The notes below the pieces were generated by a model. The model made no database searches, had not been told where the DNA came from, and was given only the letters and a program-made list of their open reading frames with translations. Both the position numbers and the translations under genes were made by a program. A DNA stretch of 64,000 nucleotides from Candidatus Nitrosopumilus sp. (lineage in GTDB: Archaea > Thermoproteota > Nitrososphaeria > Nitrososphaerales > Nitrosopumilaceae): the NCBI GenBank assembly GCA_003331425.1, contig QOOS01000002.1:62001-126000 (forward strand). Direction: 5' to 3'. Shown here piece after piece: positions 33,885 through 42,987 of the stretch (position 1 is its first letter; each line of letters starts with the position of its first letter).

Positions 33885-34496
33885 GTGTCTGAACTAAAAT
33901 TATCTTATTCTGGGTATGTTTGTGCCCCTTATTTACACAATCGAGATTCACTTGAATTAAAAGAATCTTGGTCAAGTTCTAAAAATATTGAAAAATTATA
34001 TTTTGTAACTGGTACTTTTTCAAGTGATAGCCAACCATATTTTTCAACATCTGCAAATCATTACTTGCTGGCCAAATTCAAGGATAGTTCAATTGTAGAA
34101 AAAGAATTATCAAAACATGTTCAAGAAAAAACATCATTCGTTTTCAATATTCATGATGATCTTTTTGAAAGAGAAGTTTTAGGTGACACAAATTTCATTT
34201 CAATATATTATTTAGAATATGGTGAAGATATGGATGATTTAGTTGAAATTGCAGGTTTATTGTTAAAACGAGAAAAAATTGAAGTAGCTGGAATTGGAAA
34301 TATGACTACCACTTGTTCTGTGCCTTCAAAATTTACTTTTCCTTACTCTGAAAATATGATTGTGATTGAAGTTGCAAGTGAGAAAAGTCATCAAAGTGTC
34401 AAAAAATATTGTGATCAAACACAACGAGATGTTACTAGAAAAGGCTTCACTTTATCAAACCTGTTGAGTCTTTCTATACTTGATCAACTAAAGTAG
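33885..34496 (+). CDS. Unknown soluble protein
   Basis: 203 residues from GTG. Alternating strands and helices (LYFVTGTFSSDSQPYFSTSA; YYLEYGEDMDDLVEIAGLLL), no membrane segment. Cys 13, 145 and 175 are scattered. I see no named family. A TATA-like AATATATGG about 35 nt before the start suggests its own promoter. Divergent from tRNA-Tyr and 31 nt before aIF5A. Confidence 0.6.
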   Translation: MSELKLSYSGYVCAPYLHNRDSLELKESWSSSKNIEKLYFVTGTFSSDSQPYFSTSANHYLLAKFKDSSIVEKELSKHVQEKTSFVFNIHDDLFEREVLGDTNFISIYYLEYGEDMDDLVEIAGLLLKREKIEVAGIGNMTTTCSVPSKFTFPYSENMIVIEVASEKSHQSVKKYCDQTQRDVTRKGFTLSNLLSLSILDQLK

Positions 34497-34527
34497 AAGT
34501 TAAATATTCGAGCAAAAACTGTTTTTT

Positions 34528-34941
34528 ATGAGTAAACCATCTGATTTAGGTTCATTGAAAATTGGATCATACATTTTACTTCCACACACAGATCAACCTA
34601 GTGGTGAAGCTTGTAGAATTATTGAATATGATACATCAAAACCTGGTAAACACGGTGCAGCAAAAGCTCGAATAGTTGGTCAAGGTATCTTTGATGGTAA
34701 AAATAGACCTCATGTTGGACCAGTCAGCATGCAAATCCATGTTCCAATGATCAACAAAAAAGTTGGACAAATTATCTCAATTAATGGCGATACTGTACAA
34801 GTTATGGACAATGAATCTTTTGAAACCATAGATGTAGGTATGGTTGATGAATCCGTTTCAGGAAAATTAGAAAATGGACAAAATGTTGAATATTGGGTTG
34901 TAATGGAACATACTAAAATTATGGCCATAAAAAATAGTTAG
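34528..34941 (+). CDS. eif5A: Translation factor aIF5A
   Basis: 137 residues. The hypusine loop KPGKHGAAKARIVGQGIFDG is intact, with the modifiable Lys at 54 (KPGKHG). An SH3-like N-domain and OB C-domain follow the family layout. It relieves ribosome stalling at proline runs. The modification enzyme (deoxyhypusine synthase) is not in the window. Confidence 0.95.
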   Translation: MSKPSDLGSLKIGSYILLPHTDQPSGEACRIIEYDTSKPGKHGAAKARIVGQGIFDGKNRPHVGPVSMQIHVPMINKKVGQIISINGDTVQVMDNESFETIDVGMVDESVSGKLENGQNVEYWVVMEHTKIMAIKNS

Positions 34942-35040
34942 AGTGGAAATTTTACAACATTTTTAAAATTATTTAGTTAAAAATTATTAATTGCTTTTTT
35001 AATCACAGCACTAAAATTCTATGACTATTAAATTTTCATG

Positions 35041-35103
35041 GATGCTGATGATTATCGGAAAAGCCGTCTGATTTGTGATGACGATTATGAGTATTGAAGC
35101 ATC
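35041..35103 (+). ncRNA. Probable box C/D guide sRNA
   Basis: A 63-nt stretch with archaeal C/D layout: C box CTGATGA (35045-35051), guide of 16 nt, D' box CTGA (35068-35071), 3-nt spacer, perfect C' box GTGATGA (35075-35081), guide of 12 nt, D box TTGA (35094-35097; consensus CTGA). GATGC at the 5' end pairs with GCATC at the 3' end as terminal stem. It lies in the 210-nt gap between eif5A and dph6. It would guide 2'-O-methylation; targets not identified. The D box is one base off consensus. Confidence 0.7.
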
Positions 35104-35151
35104 TTTTAAAATATTTTAGAATTTTATTGAAGTGATTATTTTTATTGATTG

Positions 35152-35841
35152 ATGAAATTAGCTTGTCTTTTTTCAGGTGGAAAGGATAGTACCTATGCAA
35201 TTCATCTTGTAAAAAAACAGGGCCATGAAGTGACTTGTCTGTTGAGTGTATTTCCAAAATCTGACGAAAGCCATCTTTTACACCATCCAAATTTAAAATG
35301 GACAAAATTGCAATCTGAGTCAATGAAAATTCCTCAACTAATTATTGATTCGTCTTCAGATGAGACAAGTGATGAACTAATTGTATTGGAAAAACTATTG
35401 AAAAATGCAATTAATGAATTTAAAATTGAAGGATTAGTTCATGGTGGAATAAAAAGTAAATTTCAAAAGGAAAAATTTGAAATTCTATGTGAGAAATTAA
35501 ATTTAATTCTTGTTTCCCCATTGTGGGAAAGTGAACCTAAAAAATACATGAATGATTTACTTGAATCAGACTTTCATTTTATGATGACTACTGTATCATC
35601 TGATGGTTTAGACGATCAATGGTTAGGTAAATTGATTTCAAAATCTGATGTGAAAACATTGGAAAAATTGTCTGAGAAATTTGGATTTAATTTGAATTTT
35701 GAGGGTGGTGAGGCTGAAACTTTTGTTATTGATTGCCCATTATTTTTTAATTCAATTAAAATTAATAAATTCACAAAAAATTGGGATGGTTATAGAGGAA
35801 GGTTTGAAATAGTGGATGCGGAGTTAAATTACAATGCTTGA
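35152..35841 (+). CDS. dph6: Diphthine--ammonia ligase (Dph6-like ATP pyrophosphatase)
   Basis: 229 residues from ATG 35152. The PP-loop SGGKDST (8-14), HGGIKSKFQKEKFEILC and the GGEAETFVIDCPLF signature match the archaeal Dph6/MJ0570 family. It amidates diphthine on translation factor aEF2. SRP54 begins 8 nt inside its 3' end, so both are translated from one message. Confidence 0.9.
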   Translation: MKLACLFSGGKDSTYAIHLVKKQGHEVTCLLSVFPKSDESHLLHHPNLKWTKLQSESMKIPQLIIDSSSDETSDELIVLEKLLKNAINEFKIEGLVHGGIKSKFQKEKFEILCEKLNLILVSPLWESEPKKYMNDLLESDFHFMMTTVSSDGLDDQWLGKLISKSDVKTLEKLSEKFGFNLNFEGGEAETFVIDCPLFFNSIKINKFTKNWDGYRGRFEIVDAELNYNA

Positions 35842-37159
35842 TGGATTAAAAAGTAGTTTAGGCGATGCAATTAAAAAAATTGTTAAATCTTCAGGCATTG
35901 ATGAAGAATTAATTAAAGATCTCTGTAAGGACGTTCAACGGGCTTTATTGACTTCTGATGTTAATGTCCGATTAGTACTTGAAATTACTAAACGATTGGA
36001 AGAACGATCATTAAATGAAACCCCTCCTCCTGGGTTATCACGTAAAGATCATATTGTAAAAATTCTATATGATGAATTATCAAAATTATTGGGTAATGAA
36101 TCTAATTTTGATTTCAAACCTGGAAAACAAAATAAAATTATCCTATTGGGAATTCAAGGAAGTGGTAAAACTACAGTTGCATCAAAACTTGCTAAATTTT
36201 TGACTGGAGAAGGTCATAAAGTTGGTGTTGTTGGTGCTGATACATATCGACCTGGAGCATTGGTTCAACTAAAAATGATGTGTGAAAAATCAAATGTTGA
36301 AGTTTATGGTGAAGAAAATAATAAAGACTCTCCAAACATTGTTCAAAATGGTTTAAAGCATTTTGCAGGACAACCTCTAGATGTAATTATTATTGATACT
36401 GCTGGTCGTCACAAAGAAGAACAAGATTTACTTGAAGAAATGGGTAGAATTAACAAAGTTGCAGATCCTGATTTAGCTTTACTTGTAATTGATGGTACAA
36501 TTGGACAACAGTGTTTCAACCAAGCCGAAGCATTTCATAAAACAATCCCTGTTGGTGGTGTAATAATTTCAAAATTGGATAGTTCTGCAAAAGGTGGTGG
36601 TGCATTAGCTGCATCTGCTGCAACTGGTGCACAAATTATGTACATTGGTACTGGTGAAAGAATAGATGATTTAGAAAAATTCTCTCCAACTCGATTTGTT
36701 GGTAGATTACTTGGAATGGGTGATATTCAGGCTGTCTTAGATTTAGCAAAAAGATTGGAAAATGAGGGTGATGATGTTAGGATGAAGCGTATCTCTAGTG
36801 GAAAAATGAACATGGATGATTTCTTTTATCAATTAGAAGAGGTTACAAAAGTTGGTTCTCTTAAAGGACTGCTTGATAGCATGCCTGGAATGTCTGGCAT
36901 GGTTAAAGAGGATCAAGTTGATCAAATGGAAGATAGGGTATCCAAATGGAGATACATTATTCAAAGTATGAATAAAGATGAAAAAGCAGATCCTGATTTA
37001 CTTAATTCATCAAGAATCAAAAGAATTGCTAGAGGTTCTGGATGGCCTGAAGGTGAAGTAAAAGAATTAATGAAAAATTATAAAAATTCTAAGAATTTGA
37101 TGAAGGCTTCTAAAGGTCGTCAAATGCAAGGTACTCTTAGAAAAATGGGCTTGGGATAA
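35834..37159 (+). CDS. srp54: Signal recognition particle GTPase SRP54
   Basis: 441 residues: N domain (1-90), G domain with GIQGSGKTT (106-114), IIDTAGRHKEEQDL and SKLDSSAKGGGALA, and a methionine-rich M domain from about 300 (SMPGMSGMVKEDQVDQMEDRV...) that binds 7S RNA and signal peptides. Length and order are standard. Partners: SRP19 at 28 kb; the FtsY receptor and 7S RNA are not in the window. Confidence 0.96.
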   Translation: MLDGLKSSLGDAIKKIVKSSGIDEELIKDLCKDVQRALLTSDVNVRLVLEITKRLEERSLNETPPPGLSRKDHIVKILYDELSKLLGNESNFDFKPGKQNKIILLGIQGSGKTTVASKLAKFLTGEGHKVGVVGADTYRPGALVQLKMMCEKSNVEVYGEENNKDSPNIVQNGLKHFAGQPLDVIIIDTAGRHKEEQDLLEEMGRINKVADPDLALLVIDGTIGQQCFNQAEAFHKTIPVGGVIISKLDSSAKGGGALAASAATGAQIMYIGTGERIDDLEKFSPTRFVGRLLGMGDIQAVLDLAKRLENEGDDVRMKRISSGKMNMDDFFYQLEEVTKVGSLKGLLDSMPGMSGMVKEDQVDQMEDRVSKWRYIIQSMNKDEKADPDLLNSSRIKRIARGSGWPEGEVKELMKNYKNSKNLMKASKGRQMQGTLRKMGLG

Positions 37160-37181
37160 CTTACATAATCTCAAATCAAAA

Positions 37182-38336
37182 ATGTCTAATTATTCTACTG
37201 TTCTTTCTACTTCTAACGAAATTATTAAAAAATACAATTTATGTGATTATTGTTTAGGTAGATTATTTACAAAACAGCTTCGTTTATCTTCAAATAAGAT
37301 ACTTGGAAAAAAATTAAAGAATGGACGTGAATCCAATCACTCATGTTACATTTGTAAAAATCTTTTTGATAATTTAGATCATTTTTTAAAATTGATGCTT
37401 GACTCTTCATTTGATTACAAATTTAGGACTTTTAGTATTGGAACAATAATCAAACCTTCTATTGTTGATAGAGATGATGCCTTAAAATCTGAATTTAAGT
37501 TAAGAGGAATTGATGGCATCAAATCTGATATTACAAAAGAATTGGTAAAACTTTTTTCAAAAAAGACAAAAAAAATTACCAATTACATTGATCCTGACAT
37601 TATTTTTACTGTAAATCTTAAAGAACCTTCTTGCAATTTACGCTCAAAACCTATTGTTATTTCTGGTCGATATACTAAATCTAAACGAGGCTATTCTCAA
37701 AAACAGAAATCTTGTGATAATTGTTCTGGTAAGGGATGTAGAACTTGTAACTTTCATGGAATCTCTGAATTTAATAGTGTTGAAGGTGTCATCTCAAAAT
37801 TAATTTTTAAAAAATTTGGTGGAACAACTACAAAATTTACTTGGATAGGTGGTGAGGACAAATCTAGCTTAGTTTTGGGATCTGGTAGACCATTTATTGT
37901 GAAACTACAAAATCCATTAAAAAGAAAAATAAAACTCTCTGATTATGCTTCTGATTTTATCTCTATTTTTAATCTGAAGATAATTGATGATTCTCCTAAA
38001 ACTCCTTTGAAATTTTCTTCTTTGGCCACAATAAAAATTTCAACTGATTCCAAATTTGATGCTGAAAATTTGAAAAAATTAAAAAATCTTAAAAATAGTC
38101 CCATAATTGTTTCTGAAAAATCTGGAAGATCTTATGAGAAAAAAATTTTTGATATAAATTATACAAAAACTTCTGATCAAATAATTTTGGTGAAAATAAG
38201 GGTTGAAGGTGGATTGCCAATTAAACGATTTGTGATTGGAAATGATGTTACTCCTAATATCTCTGAAACTATTGGAACCCATTGTATTCCTGAAGAATTT
38301 GATTTCTTAGAAATTATTGTCAATGATAACAATTAA
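37182..38336 (+). CDS. pus10: tRNA pseudouridine synthase Pus10
   Basis: 384 residues. Zinc cysteines C21/C24 (CDYCLGRLF) and C55/C58 (CYICKN) form the N-terminal THUMP-linked domain. The catalytic Asp is D226 in IGGEDKSSLVLGSGRPF, the Pus10 active-site block. A second four-Cys group CDNC...GCRTC (178-189) follows. It makes pseudouridine 54/55 in tRNA T loops. It starts 22 nt after srp54. Confidence 0.92.
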   Translation: MSNYSTVLSTSNEIIKKYNLCDYCLGRLFTKQLRLSSNKILGKKLKNGRESNHSCYICKNLFDNLDHFLKLMLDSSFDYKFRTFSIGTIIKPSIVDRDDALKSEFKLRGIDGIKSDITKELVKLFSKKTKKITNYIDPDIIFTVNLKEPSCNLRSKPIVISGRYTKSKRGYSQKQKSCDNCSGKGCRTCNFHGISEFNSVEGVISKLIFKKFGGTTTKFTWIGGEDKSSLVLGSGRPFIVKLQNPLKRKIKLSDYASDFISIFNLKIIDDSPKTPLKFSSLATIKISTDSKFDAENLKKLKNLKNSPIIVSEKSGRSYEKKIFDINYTKTSDQIILVKIRVEGGLPIKRFVIGNDVTPNISETIGTHCIPEEFDFLEIIVNDNN

Positions 38337-38361
38337 CTAGCACTAAATATTGTAATTTATC

Positions 38362-38460
38362 ATGCCAATGAGAAAAAAAGGTAAACATCAAAGACATGCT
38401 GATCAAAGAGCAAATACTCGTCGAGTAAAAAAAGCAAAGTGTGGAAAACCTAGATCATAA
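38362..38460 (+). CDS. 32-residue lysine/arginine-rich protein
   Basis: A short frame 25 nt after pus10: MPMRKKGKHQRHADQRANTR then RVKKAKCGKPRS. About 40% of residues are Lys or Arg, with one Cys. Such composition fits a ribosome-associated or RNA-binding micro-protein. It is not L41e, S30e or Thx as I know them. Coding-like composition, and its place in a translation-rich run, support it being real. Confidence 0.6.
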   Translation: MPMRKKGKHQRHADQRANTRRVKKAKCGKPRS

Positions 38461-38498
38461 GAAAATCAACATTTTTACATTAAAATTTTTAATAATTA

Positions 38499-39209
38499 AT
38501 GTTGGATCCTTTAGTACGTTTTAGAGATGCATATTCCAAGGGTCTTATCCCTCAGGATGTATATGATTTGACCTTGAAACGTTTTCCAATAACTGTTGCT
38601 GGAATCAATCGAATTGAAAAAGCATCTGGAATTCAATATCCTGTAGCATATGTGGAACCTTCCCTTGTACTTTCTGCATCTGATTCAAATTCTTATGAAT
38701 ATGGAATTTTATTTGCTCGAACGATTCCTGTCATGTTTGAAGAAAAATTTCAAGTAGTTATTCAAATTTCTGCCCCTTTGATTGCTTATGGATTAAAGGG
38801 TACAATACATGCAATTTTGGCTCATGAGTTTTTACATTTTTTAGAATTAATTAGGAAAATCTCAAAAATGGAATTAATTTCTGATGAACTATCTGGCAAT
38901 CTGTTTGAGAATGTGTATAGTGATGAAACGCGATTGTTTGAACCACGAGCTGTTTTCAAGGATAGGACTTTACTAAATCATATCACTAAAAAATTCCCTT
39001 CTGGTTTTCGTGATTACAAACTTGAAGATAAAGTAATAAAATTTTGGTCTGATAGAAATTTACCAAAATCTAATATTTCTTTGGATGCTAATAATGTGAA
39101 ATTATCTGCTGAATCTTTATCAAACATTAAACTTGACCCTAAATTTCTATTAAAAATTACTGAACTGGAACAAAAAAGTTCAAAAATGTATAAAAAAAAA
39201 TTGTACTAA
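38499..39209 (+). CDS. HExxH-motif protein, possible metallopeptidase
   Basis: 236 residues. AILAHEFLHFLELI (105-118) contains the zinc-peptidase motif H109-E110-x2-H113 in a predicted helix. No third ligand of a known clan is obvious; E/D-rich NVYSDETRLFEPR lies about 25 residues downstream and could supply it. No signal peptide, so cytoplasmic. Family not recognised. It is tail-to-tail with rps27ae. Confidence 0.6.
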   Translation: MLDPLVRFRDAYSKGLIPQDVYDLTLKRFPITVAGINRIEKASGIQYPVAYVEPSLVLSASDSNSYEYGILFARTIPVMFEEKFQVVIQISAPLIAYGLKGTIHAILAHEFLHFLELIRKISKMELISDELSGNLFENVYSDETRLFEPRAVFKDRTLLNHITKKFPSGFRDYKLEDKVIKFWSDRNLPKSNISLDANNVKLSAESLSNIKLDPKFLLKITELEQKSSKMYKKKLY

Positions 39210-39229
39210 AATAATTTATGTTAATTTTT

Positions 39230-39415
39230 TTATTGTATGAATTCTGTGTCGCCACATTTTCCACATGTGCGTCTATCCTTATGTTCTGACATGTATACTC
39301 CTTTTCCACATCTAATACAATTTTTTCTAGTTCTTGTTACTTTATCACCTTCAACTTTGTAATATCCATAAACTTTTGGACTAGAACCTTTGTTACCTTT
39401 TTTCTCTACAGGCAT
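39230..39415 (-). CDS. rps27ae: Ribosomal protein S27Ae
   Basis: 61 residues with the zinc ribbon CIRC (33-36) and CGKC (51-54). [19 protein letters not shown] is the archaeal S27Ae start; eukaryotic homologues are fused to ubiquitin, this one is free. Overlaps rps24e stop by one base. Confidence 0.95.
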   Translation of the reverse strand: MPVEKKGNKGSSPKVYGYYKVEGDKVTRTRKNCIRCGKGVYMSEHKDRRTCGKCGDTEFIQ

Positions 39416-39831
39416 TATTCTGTTTTCTCCTCTTCAGCTGGTGCTTCTGCTTTCTCCTCTTCAGCTGGTGCTTCTGCTTTCTCCTCTTCAGCTGGTGCTT
39501 CTGCTGCGGCTGCGTCTGCTGCTGCTTTTTCAGCTTCAGCTATTTTTGCTTTAGTTTTTTCTAATCTTGAAAAGATTGTTGGATTGATGTGTTTTTTTGC
39601 TAAACCTTCATCCTCATAAACATAGAATGTTCCAGTAACTTTTGACATTCCTACATGAGTTTTTAATCTCATTGGTATCACTACTTTTCCATCTAGTTTG
39701 AATTCTTTTGTAACCATATCTACTGCTTCCATACTCTTCAATTTTCCACTTGATCCCGGAAAATCACAAGTTAATTCTCTTCTAGATAAGAAGGTATTAT
39801 TGACATCTGAAAGTGTCTCAATAGTTGACAT
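39415..39831 (-). CDS. rps24e: Ribosomal protein S24e with acidic repeat tail
   Basis: 138 residues. The first 100 are the S24e domain ([11 protein letters not shown], then [19 protein letters not shown]). The rest is an added tail: an alanine-rich helix ([14 protein letters not shown]) followed by three AEAPAEEEK-type repeats. Standard archaeal S24e ends near residue 100. The tail is acidic, opposite to most ribosomal extensions, so it probably reaches into solvent or binds a basic partner. Confidence 0.93.
   Translation of the reverse strand: MSTIETLSDVNNTFLSRRELTCDFPGSSGKLKSMEAVDMVTKEFKLDGKVVIPMRLKTHVGMSKVTGTFYVYEDEGLAKKHINPTIFSRLEKTKAKIAEAEKAAADAAAAEAPAEEEKAEAPAEEEKAEAPAEEEKTE
39425..39505 (-). 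repeat. Three 27-bp tandem repeats in the S24e tail
   Basis: Units at 39425-39451, 39452-39478 and 39479-39505 are identical and in frame, coding for the AEAPAEEEK repeats. Confidence 0.9.
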
Positions 39832-39913
39832 GTATCAAAAATCCTTTGGATATTTCATATAAACCTAGTTGAACTTACATAAGAAATTTAAGAAAATGGA
39901 ATGAATCACTGAT

Positions 39914-40474
39914 ATGGAGCGATATTTGATTCACTTGAAAAATGAGAAATTTATTCCCATAAATTCTCGTGAAATTCTTTATCGGGCAAGGGATCTGATT
40001 GGTGGAACAGATGCTCATATTCGACTTTGCAGAGTTGCTACTACGTTTATTGAATTTGATGTAGCTATTGAAACAAAAGATGTGGATGAACTAGTTGACA
40101 AATTGTCTCCAATTGGCAATTTGGATAATATTCGACACGTTGTAGAAGAAGAAATTGAAATAGATCAAGGAATTAAGGACGGAATATTTTATTTTAACAG
40201 TGAACGGTTTTGGGAATGTCATGAGGCATTTGAAGGCGTTTGGAAACAATGTTTTGGACGTGAAAAAGAATTAGTTCAAGGAATTATCCTTGTTGCAGTT
40301 GCATATGCTCATGCACAAGAAAATGAATTGAGTATTGGAGTTGCTATGTTAACACGAGCTTTGGAAAAATTAGGAATATCTCCATCAATGTATCATTCAA
40401 TAGATGTTGAAAGAATAAGGAAAAAATCTATTGAAATGCAGAAAATTAATGATTTGGTTTTATTTGAGATCTAA
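39914..40474 (+). CDS. DUF309-family protein
   Basis: 186 residues. FNSERFWECHEAFEGVWKQC (115-134) and KELVQGIILVAVAYAHAQ are the DUF309 core helices with conserved W, H and E. The N-terminal 75 residues are a separate alpha/beta part. Function of DUF309 is not established. It overlaps apgM by 29 nt, tail to tail. Confidence 0.75.
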   Translation: MERYLIHLKNEKFIPINSREILYRARDLIGGTDAHIRLCRVATTFIEFDVAIETKDVDELVDKLSPIGNLDNIRHVVEEEIEIDQGIKDGIFYFNSERFWECHEAFEGVWKQCFGREKELVQGIILVAVAYAHAQENELSIGVAMLTRALEKLGISPSMYHSIDVERIRKKSIEMQKINDLVLFEI

Positions 40475-41744
40475 TTAGTTCTAATGATTTTGTAACCACT
40501 TCTGCACCTTGTAATAATCCGATACTTCCTTTTTTTGCTTGTTCTTCAGTCATTCTTGTTGTACCATCATTTTTGATAAAATCTGCTGATACAACTACTG
40601 GTACTGGGTCATCACTATGTCCTTTGTTAATACATGGAGTTGAATGATCTGCAGAAATAATTATTGCAACATTACTTGAATCTATATTTTCTACTAATGT
40701 TTTGAAAAACCTTTGGTCAATTTCTTCTATGTTTTTCATTTTACCAATTGCATCCCCATCGTGACCAAATTCATCAGGTCCTTTGAGATGAACGTAAATT
40801 GCATTATGTGTTTCCATTGCTTTTGCAGCAACTTTTGCCTTTTCCTCATAATCTGTTAGGCCCCCTGCTTCAAATGCCTTCATTTTTAGAACTTCTGAAA
40901 TTCCTAATTCTACTGGCATGTCTACTATACATGAAAATTTCATTTCATGTTTTTCATTTATTGGTGGAACATCTGGGTATTTGTTACCTGCATCACGAAG
41001 CAGAATACAACTTAGTTGTTTTTTATTTTGCTCCTTTCTTTTTTTATTGATGTCACTATTTTTCATAATTTTAATTGATTGTTCTGAAAATTCATTTACC
41101 AAGTTGGATGTAATTTTTGCATTTTCCACATCTTCTAACGGCAAACATTTTTCAACTTTCAAAAAATCACCTACTGCTTTTGCTACCCCCATTCCTCCAA
41201 TGTTGCTATATGCAGGATCAGTATTTGTAATTCTTGATGATAATTTTTTAGATGGTGCTCTAATTCTAACTGTTACTCTGTGTCCTATTGTTGGTGCAAC
41301 AACAATTTTTGTGTCTGGTATTGAGAATTGAATTTTTTCCTCTAATTCTTTTGCTATGCCGTCTGCATCTTCTTTTTCTATCTGTCTTCCGGCTCTTCTA
41401 TCTGTGATTACTTCATTCTCATCTAATGTTGAATAATTTCCTCTTAATGCTAAATCTCCATCTTTGAAATCAATTCCAACTCCTATTGCTTCAATGACTC
41501 CTCTTCCAGCATAATCTGCATGATCAAATTTGTATCCTAACATATTGAAAACAGCAATATCTGATTCTGGAGCTATACCCTTTCCAACTGAAATTACTTC
41601 ACCAATGGTCCCATTACTTGCAATTTTGTCTAAAGTAGGCGTATTTGCTGCTTCTAAAGGTGTTTTTCCGTCTAAATCTGGATGTGGTAGATCTCCAACA
41701 CCATCTAAAAGAACATAGATCATGTGTATGTTGGAATTGTCCAT
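40446..41744 (-). CDS. apgM: 2,3-bisphosphoglycerate-independent phosphoglycerate mutase, archaeal type
   Basis: 432 residues from ATG 41744; a longer frame to 41882 adds 46 residues unlike the family. MIYVLLDGVGDLPHPDL and GKTPLEAANTPTLDKIAS are the ApgM N-terminus; IISADHSTPCINKGHSDDPV supplies metal ligands. Alkaline-phosphatase-like fold. It interconverts 3- and 2-phosphoglycerate, working with Pgk (13.4 kb) in gluconeogenesis. Divergent from the GalT-like gene. Confidence 0.92.
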   Translation of the reverse strand: MDNSNIHMIYVLLDGVGDLPHPDLDGKTPLEAANTPTLDKIASNGTIGEVISVGKGIAPESDIAVFNMLGYKFDHADYAGRGVIEAIGVGIDFKDGDLALRGNYSTLDENEVITDRRAGRQIEKEDADGIAKELEEKIQFSIPDTKIVVAPTIGHRVTVRIRAPSKKLSSRITNTDPAYSNIGGMGVAKAVGDFLKVEKCLPLEDVENAKITSNLVNEFSEQSIKIMKNSDINKKRKEQNKKQLSCILLRDAGNKYPDVPPINEKHEMKFSCIVDMPVELGISEVLKMKAFEAGGLTDYEEKAKVAAKAMETHNAIYVHLKGPDEFGHDGDAIGKMKNIEEIDQRFFKTLVENIDSSNVAIIISADHSTPCINKGHSDDPVPVVVSADFIKNDGTTRMTEEQAKKGSIGLLQGAEVVTKSLELIRSQIKPNH

Positions 41745-41932
41745 TTGAACTCTGTTTATCCAAACTTTTGATCTCTGTTTTAAATCTTGCAATGATTTTG
41801 CGATCATATAATTTTCAAATCTTTGTATTGTACAATTATTGTAAAATGAAAAATATGTTTTTAATTTTTGAATTATTTTCATTTTAATTTTTTAGTAAAC
41901 ATTTTAACATACAATTACTTTCAATAACAGTT

Positions 41933-42946
41933 ATGGGGGATATGCGAAAAGATTATGTTTCTGAAAGATTCATGATTGTTTCAAAAAATAAAAAATCTGT
42001 AGAAGGTAAAAAAAATCCCTTTGCTCCTGGAAATGAATCTCTTACTAATCCTTCTGTTTTATCACTTGTTGAAAAAGATGGTATGTTACAACGTCTTCAA
42101 GATAGTGAAGATGATTTTGTTGAAGGTTGGTCTATACGTGTTTTTGAAAGTAAAAATCCTGTAGTTTCTGTTGAAACAGAAAATTCTTACAGTGAAAAAC
42201 CGTTTTACAGTGAACCAAATTATGGATATCATTATGTTATTGTAGCTTCTCCAAACACTAAAGATACCTTTTCAACCATTAGTCCAGAACAATGGTCAAA
42301 TGTTTTAGTTGTTGTTCAAGATAGACTACGATGGCTTTATACTCAAAAGGGTGTTACTTACGTTTCAATTTATGGTGATAATGGTGAATTGGCAGGTAGT
42401 ACTAACCCTCATCCTCACTTGAACATTCTAACTCTTTCTACTATTCCTCCTGTAATTGATGCAGAGGCTGAAGCTTCTCATAAAATCTTGAATGAAAAAG
42501 GGGTATGCCATATGTGTCAAACAATTAATGAGGAGTTGAGTGGACCAAGACAAATACTTCAAACTGATGGATTCATTGCTTTTTCTCCTTGGGCTCCGTC
42601 ATATCCGTATGAATTTTGGATTGCCCCTAAAAAACACACAACTAGTTTCTCAAAAATCACTCAAAAAGAAATTAATGATTTGTCCCTAATTTTGAGGGCT
42701 ACTTTAGGTGGTTTAACAAAAACTATCAAAAATGTTTCCTATAATCTGGTTTTTCACCTTTCGCCTGAAAAGAAAAATACTAGACAAATTCATTGGCACA
42801 TTGAAATTTATCCAATAACTAAACCTTGGTCTGGTTTAGAACGTGGCTATGGGATATTTTTGAATGATGTGTCTCCTGAAGATGCTGCTGAAAAACTTGG
42901 AATAGCTTGTAGGAAAGAACTAGCTAATCTTGTTGGAATCCTTTAA
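41933..42946 (+). CDS. GalT-like HIT-superfamily nucleotidyltransferase
   Basis: 337 residues of the galactose-1-phosphate uridylyltransferase fold: two HIT halves with STNPHPHLNIL (157-167) and IHWHIEIYP (286-294), and a possible zinc pair C192/C195 (CHMC). GalT enzymes have HPHxQ at the first site; here HPHLN replaces it, so the nucleophile setting differs and the reaction (uridylyl or adenylyl transfer or phosphorolysis) is uncertain. Confidence 0.72.
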   Translation: MGDMRKDYVSERFMIVSKNKKSVEGKKNPFAPGNESLTNPSVLSLVEKDGMLQRLQDSEDDFVEGWSIRVFESKNPVVSVETENSYSEKPFYSEPNYGYHYVIVASPNTKDTFSTISPEQWSNVLVVVQDRLRWLYTQKGVTYVSIYGDNGELAGSTNPHPHLNILTLSTIPPVIDAEAEASHKILNEKGVCHMCQTINEELSGPRQILQTDGFIAFSPWAPSYPYEFWIAPKKHTTSFSKITQKEINDLSLILRATLGGLTKTIKNVSYNLVFHLSPEKKNTRQIHWHIEIYPITKPWSGLERGYGIFLNDVSPEDAAEKLGIACRKELANLVGIL

Positions 42947-42987
42947 TTTCTGAATGGTTTATTTATCAACTCTATTTACTTCTGTTA

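Noticed and set aside
41745-41882. N-terminal extension of apgM
   Set aside because: The 46 extra residues do not match the family and run into the divergent promoter; the shorter ATG fits.
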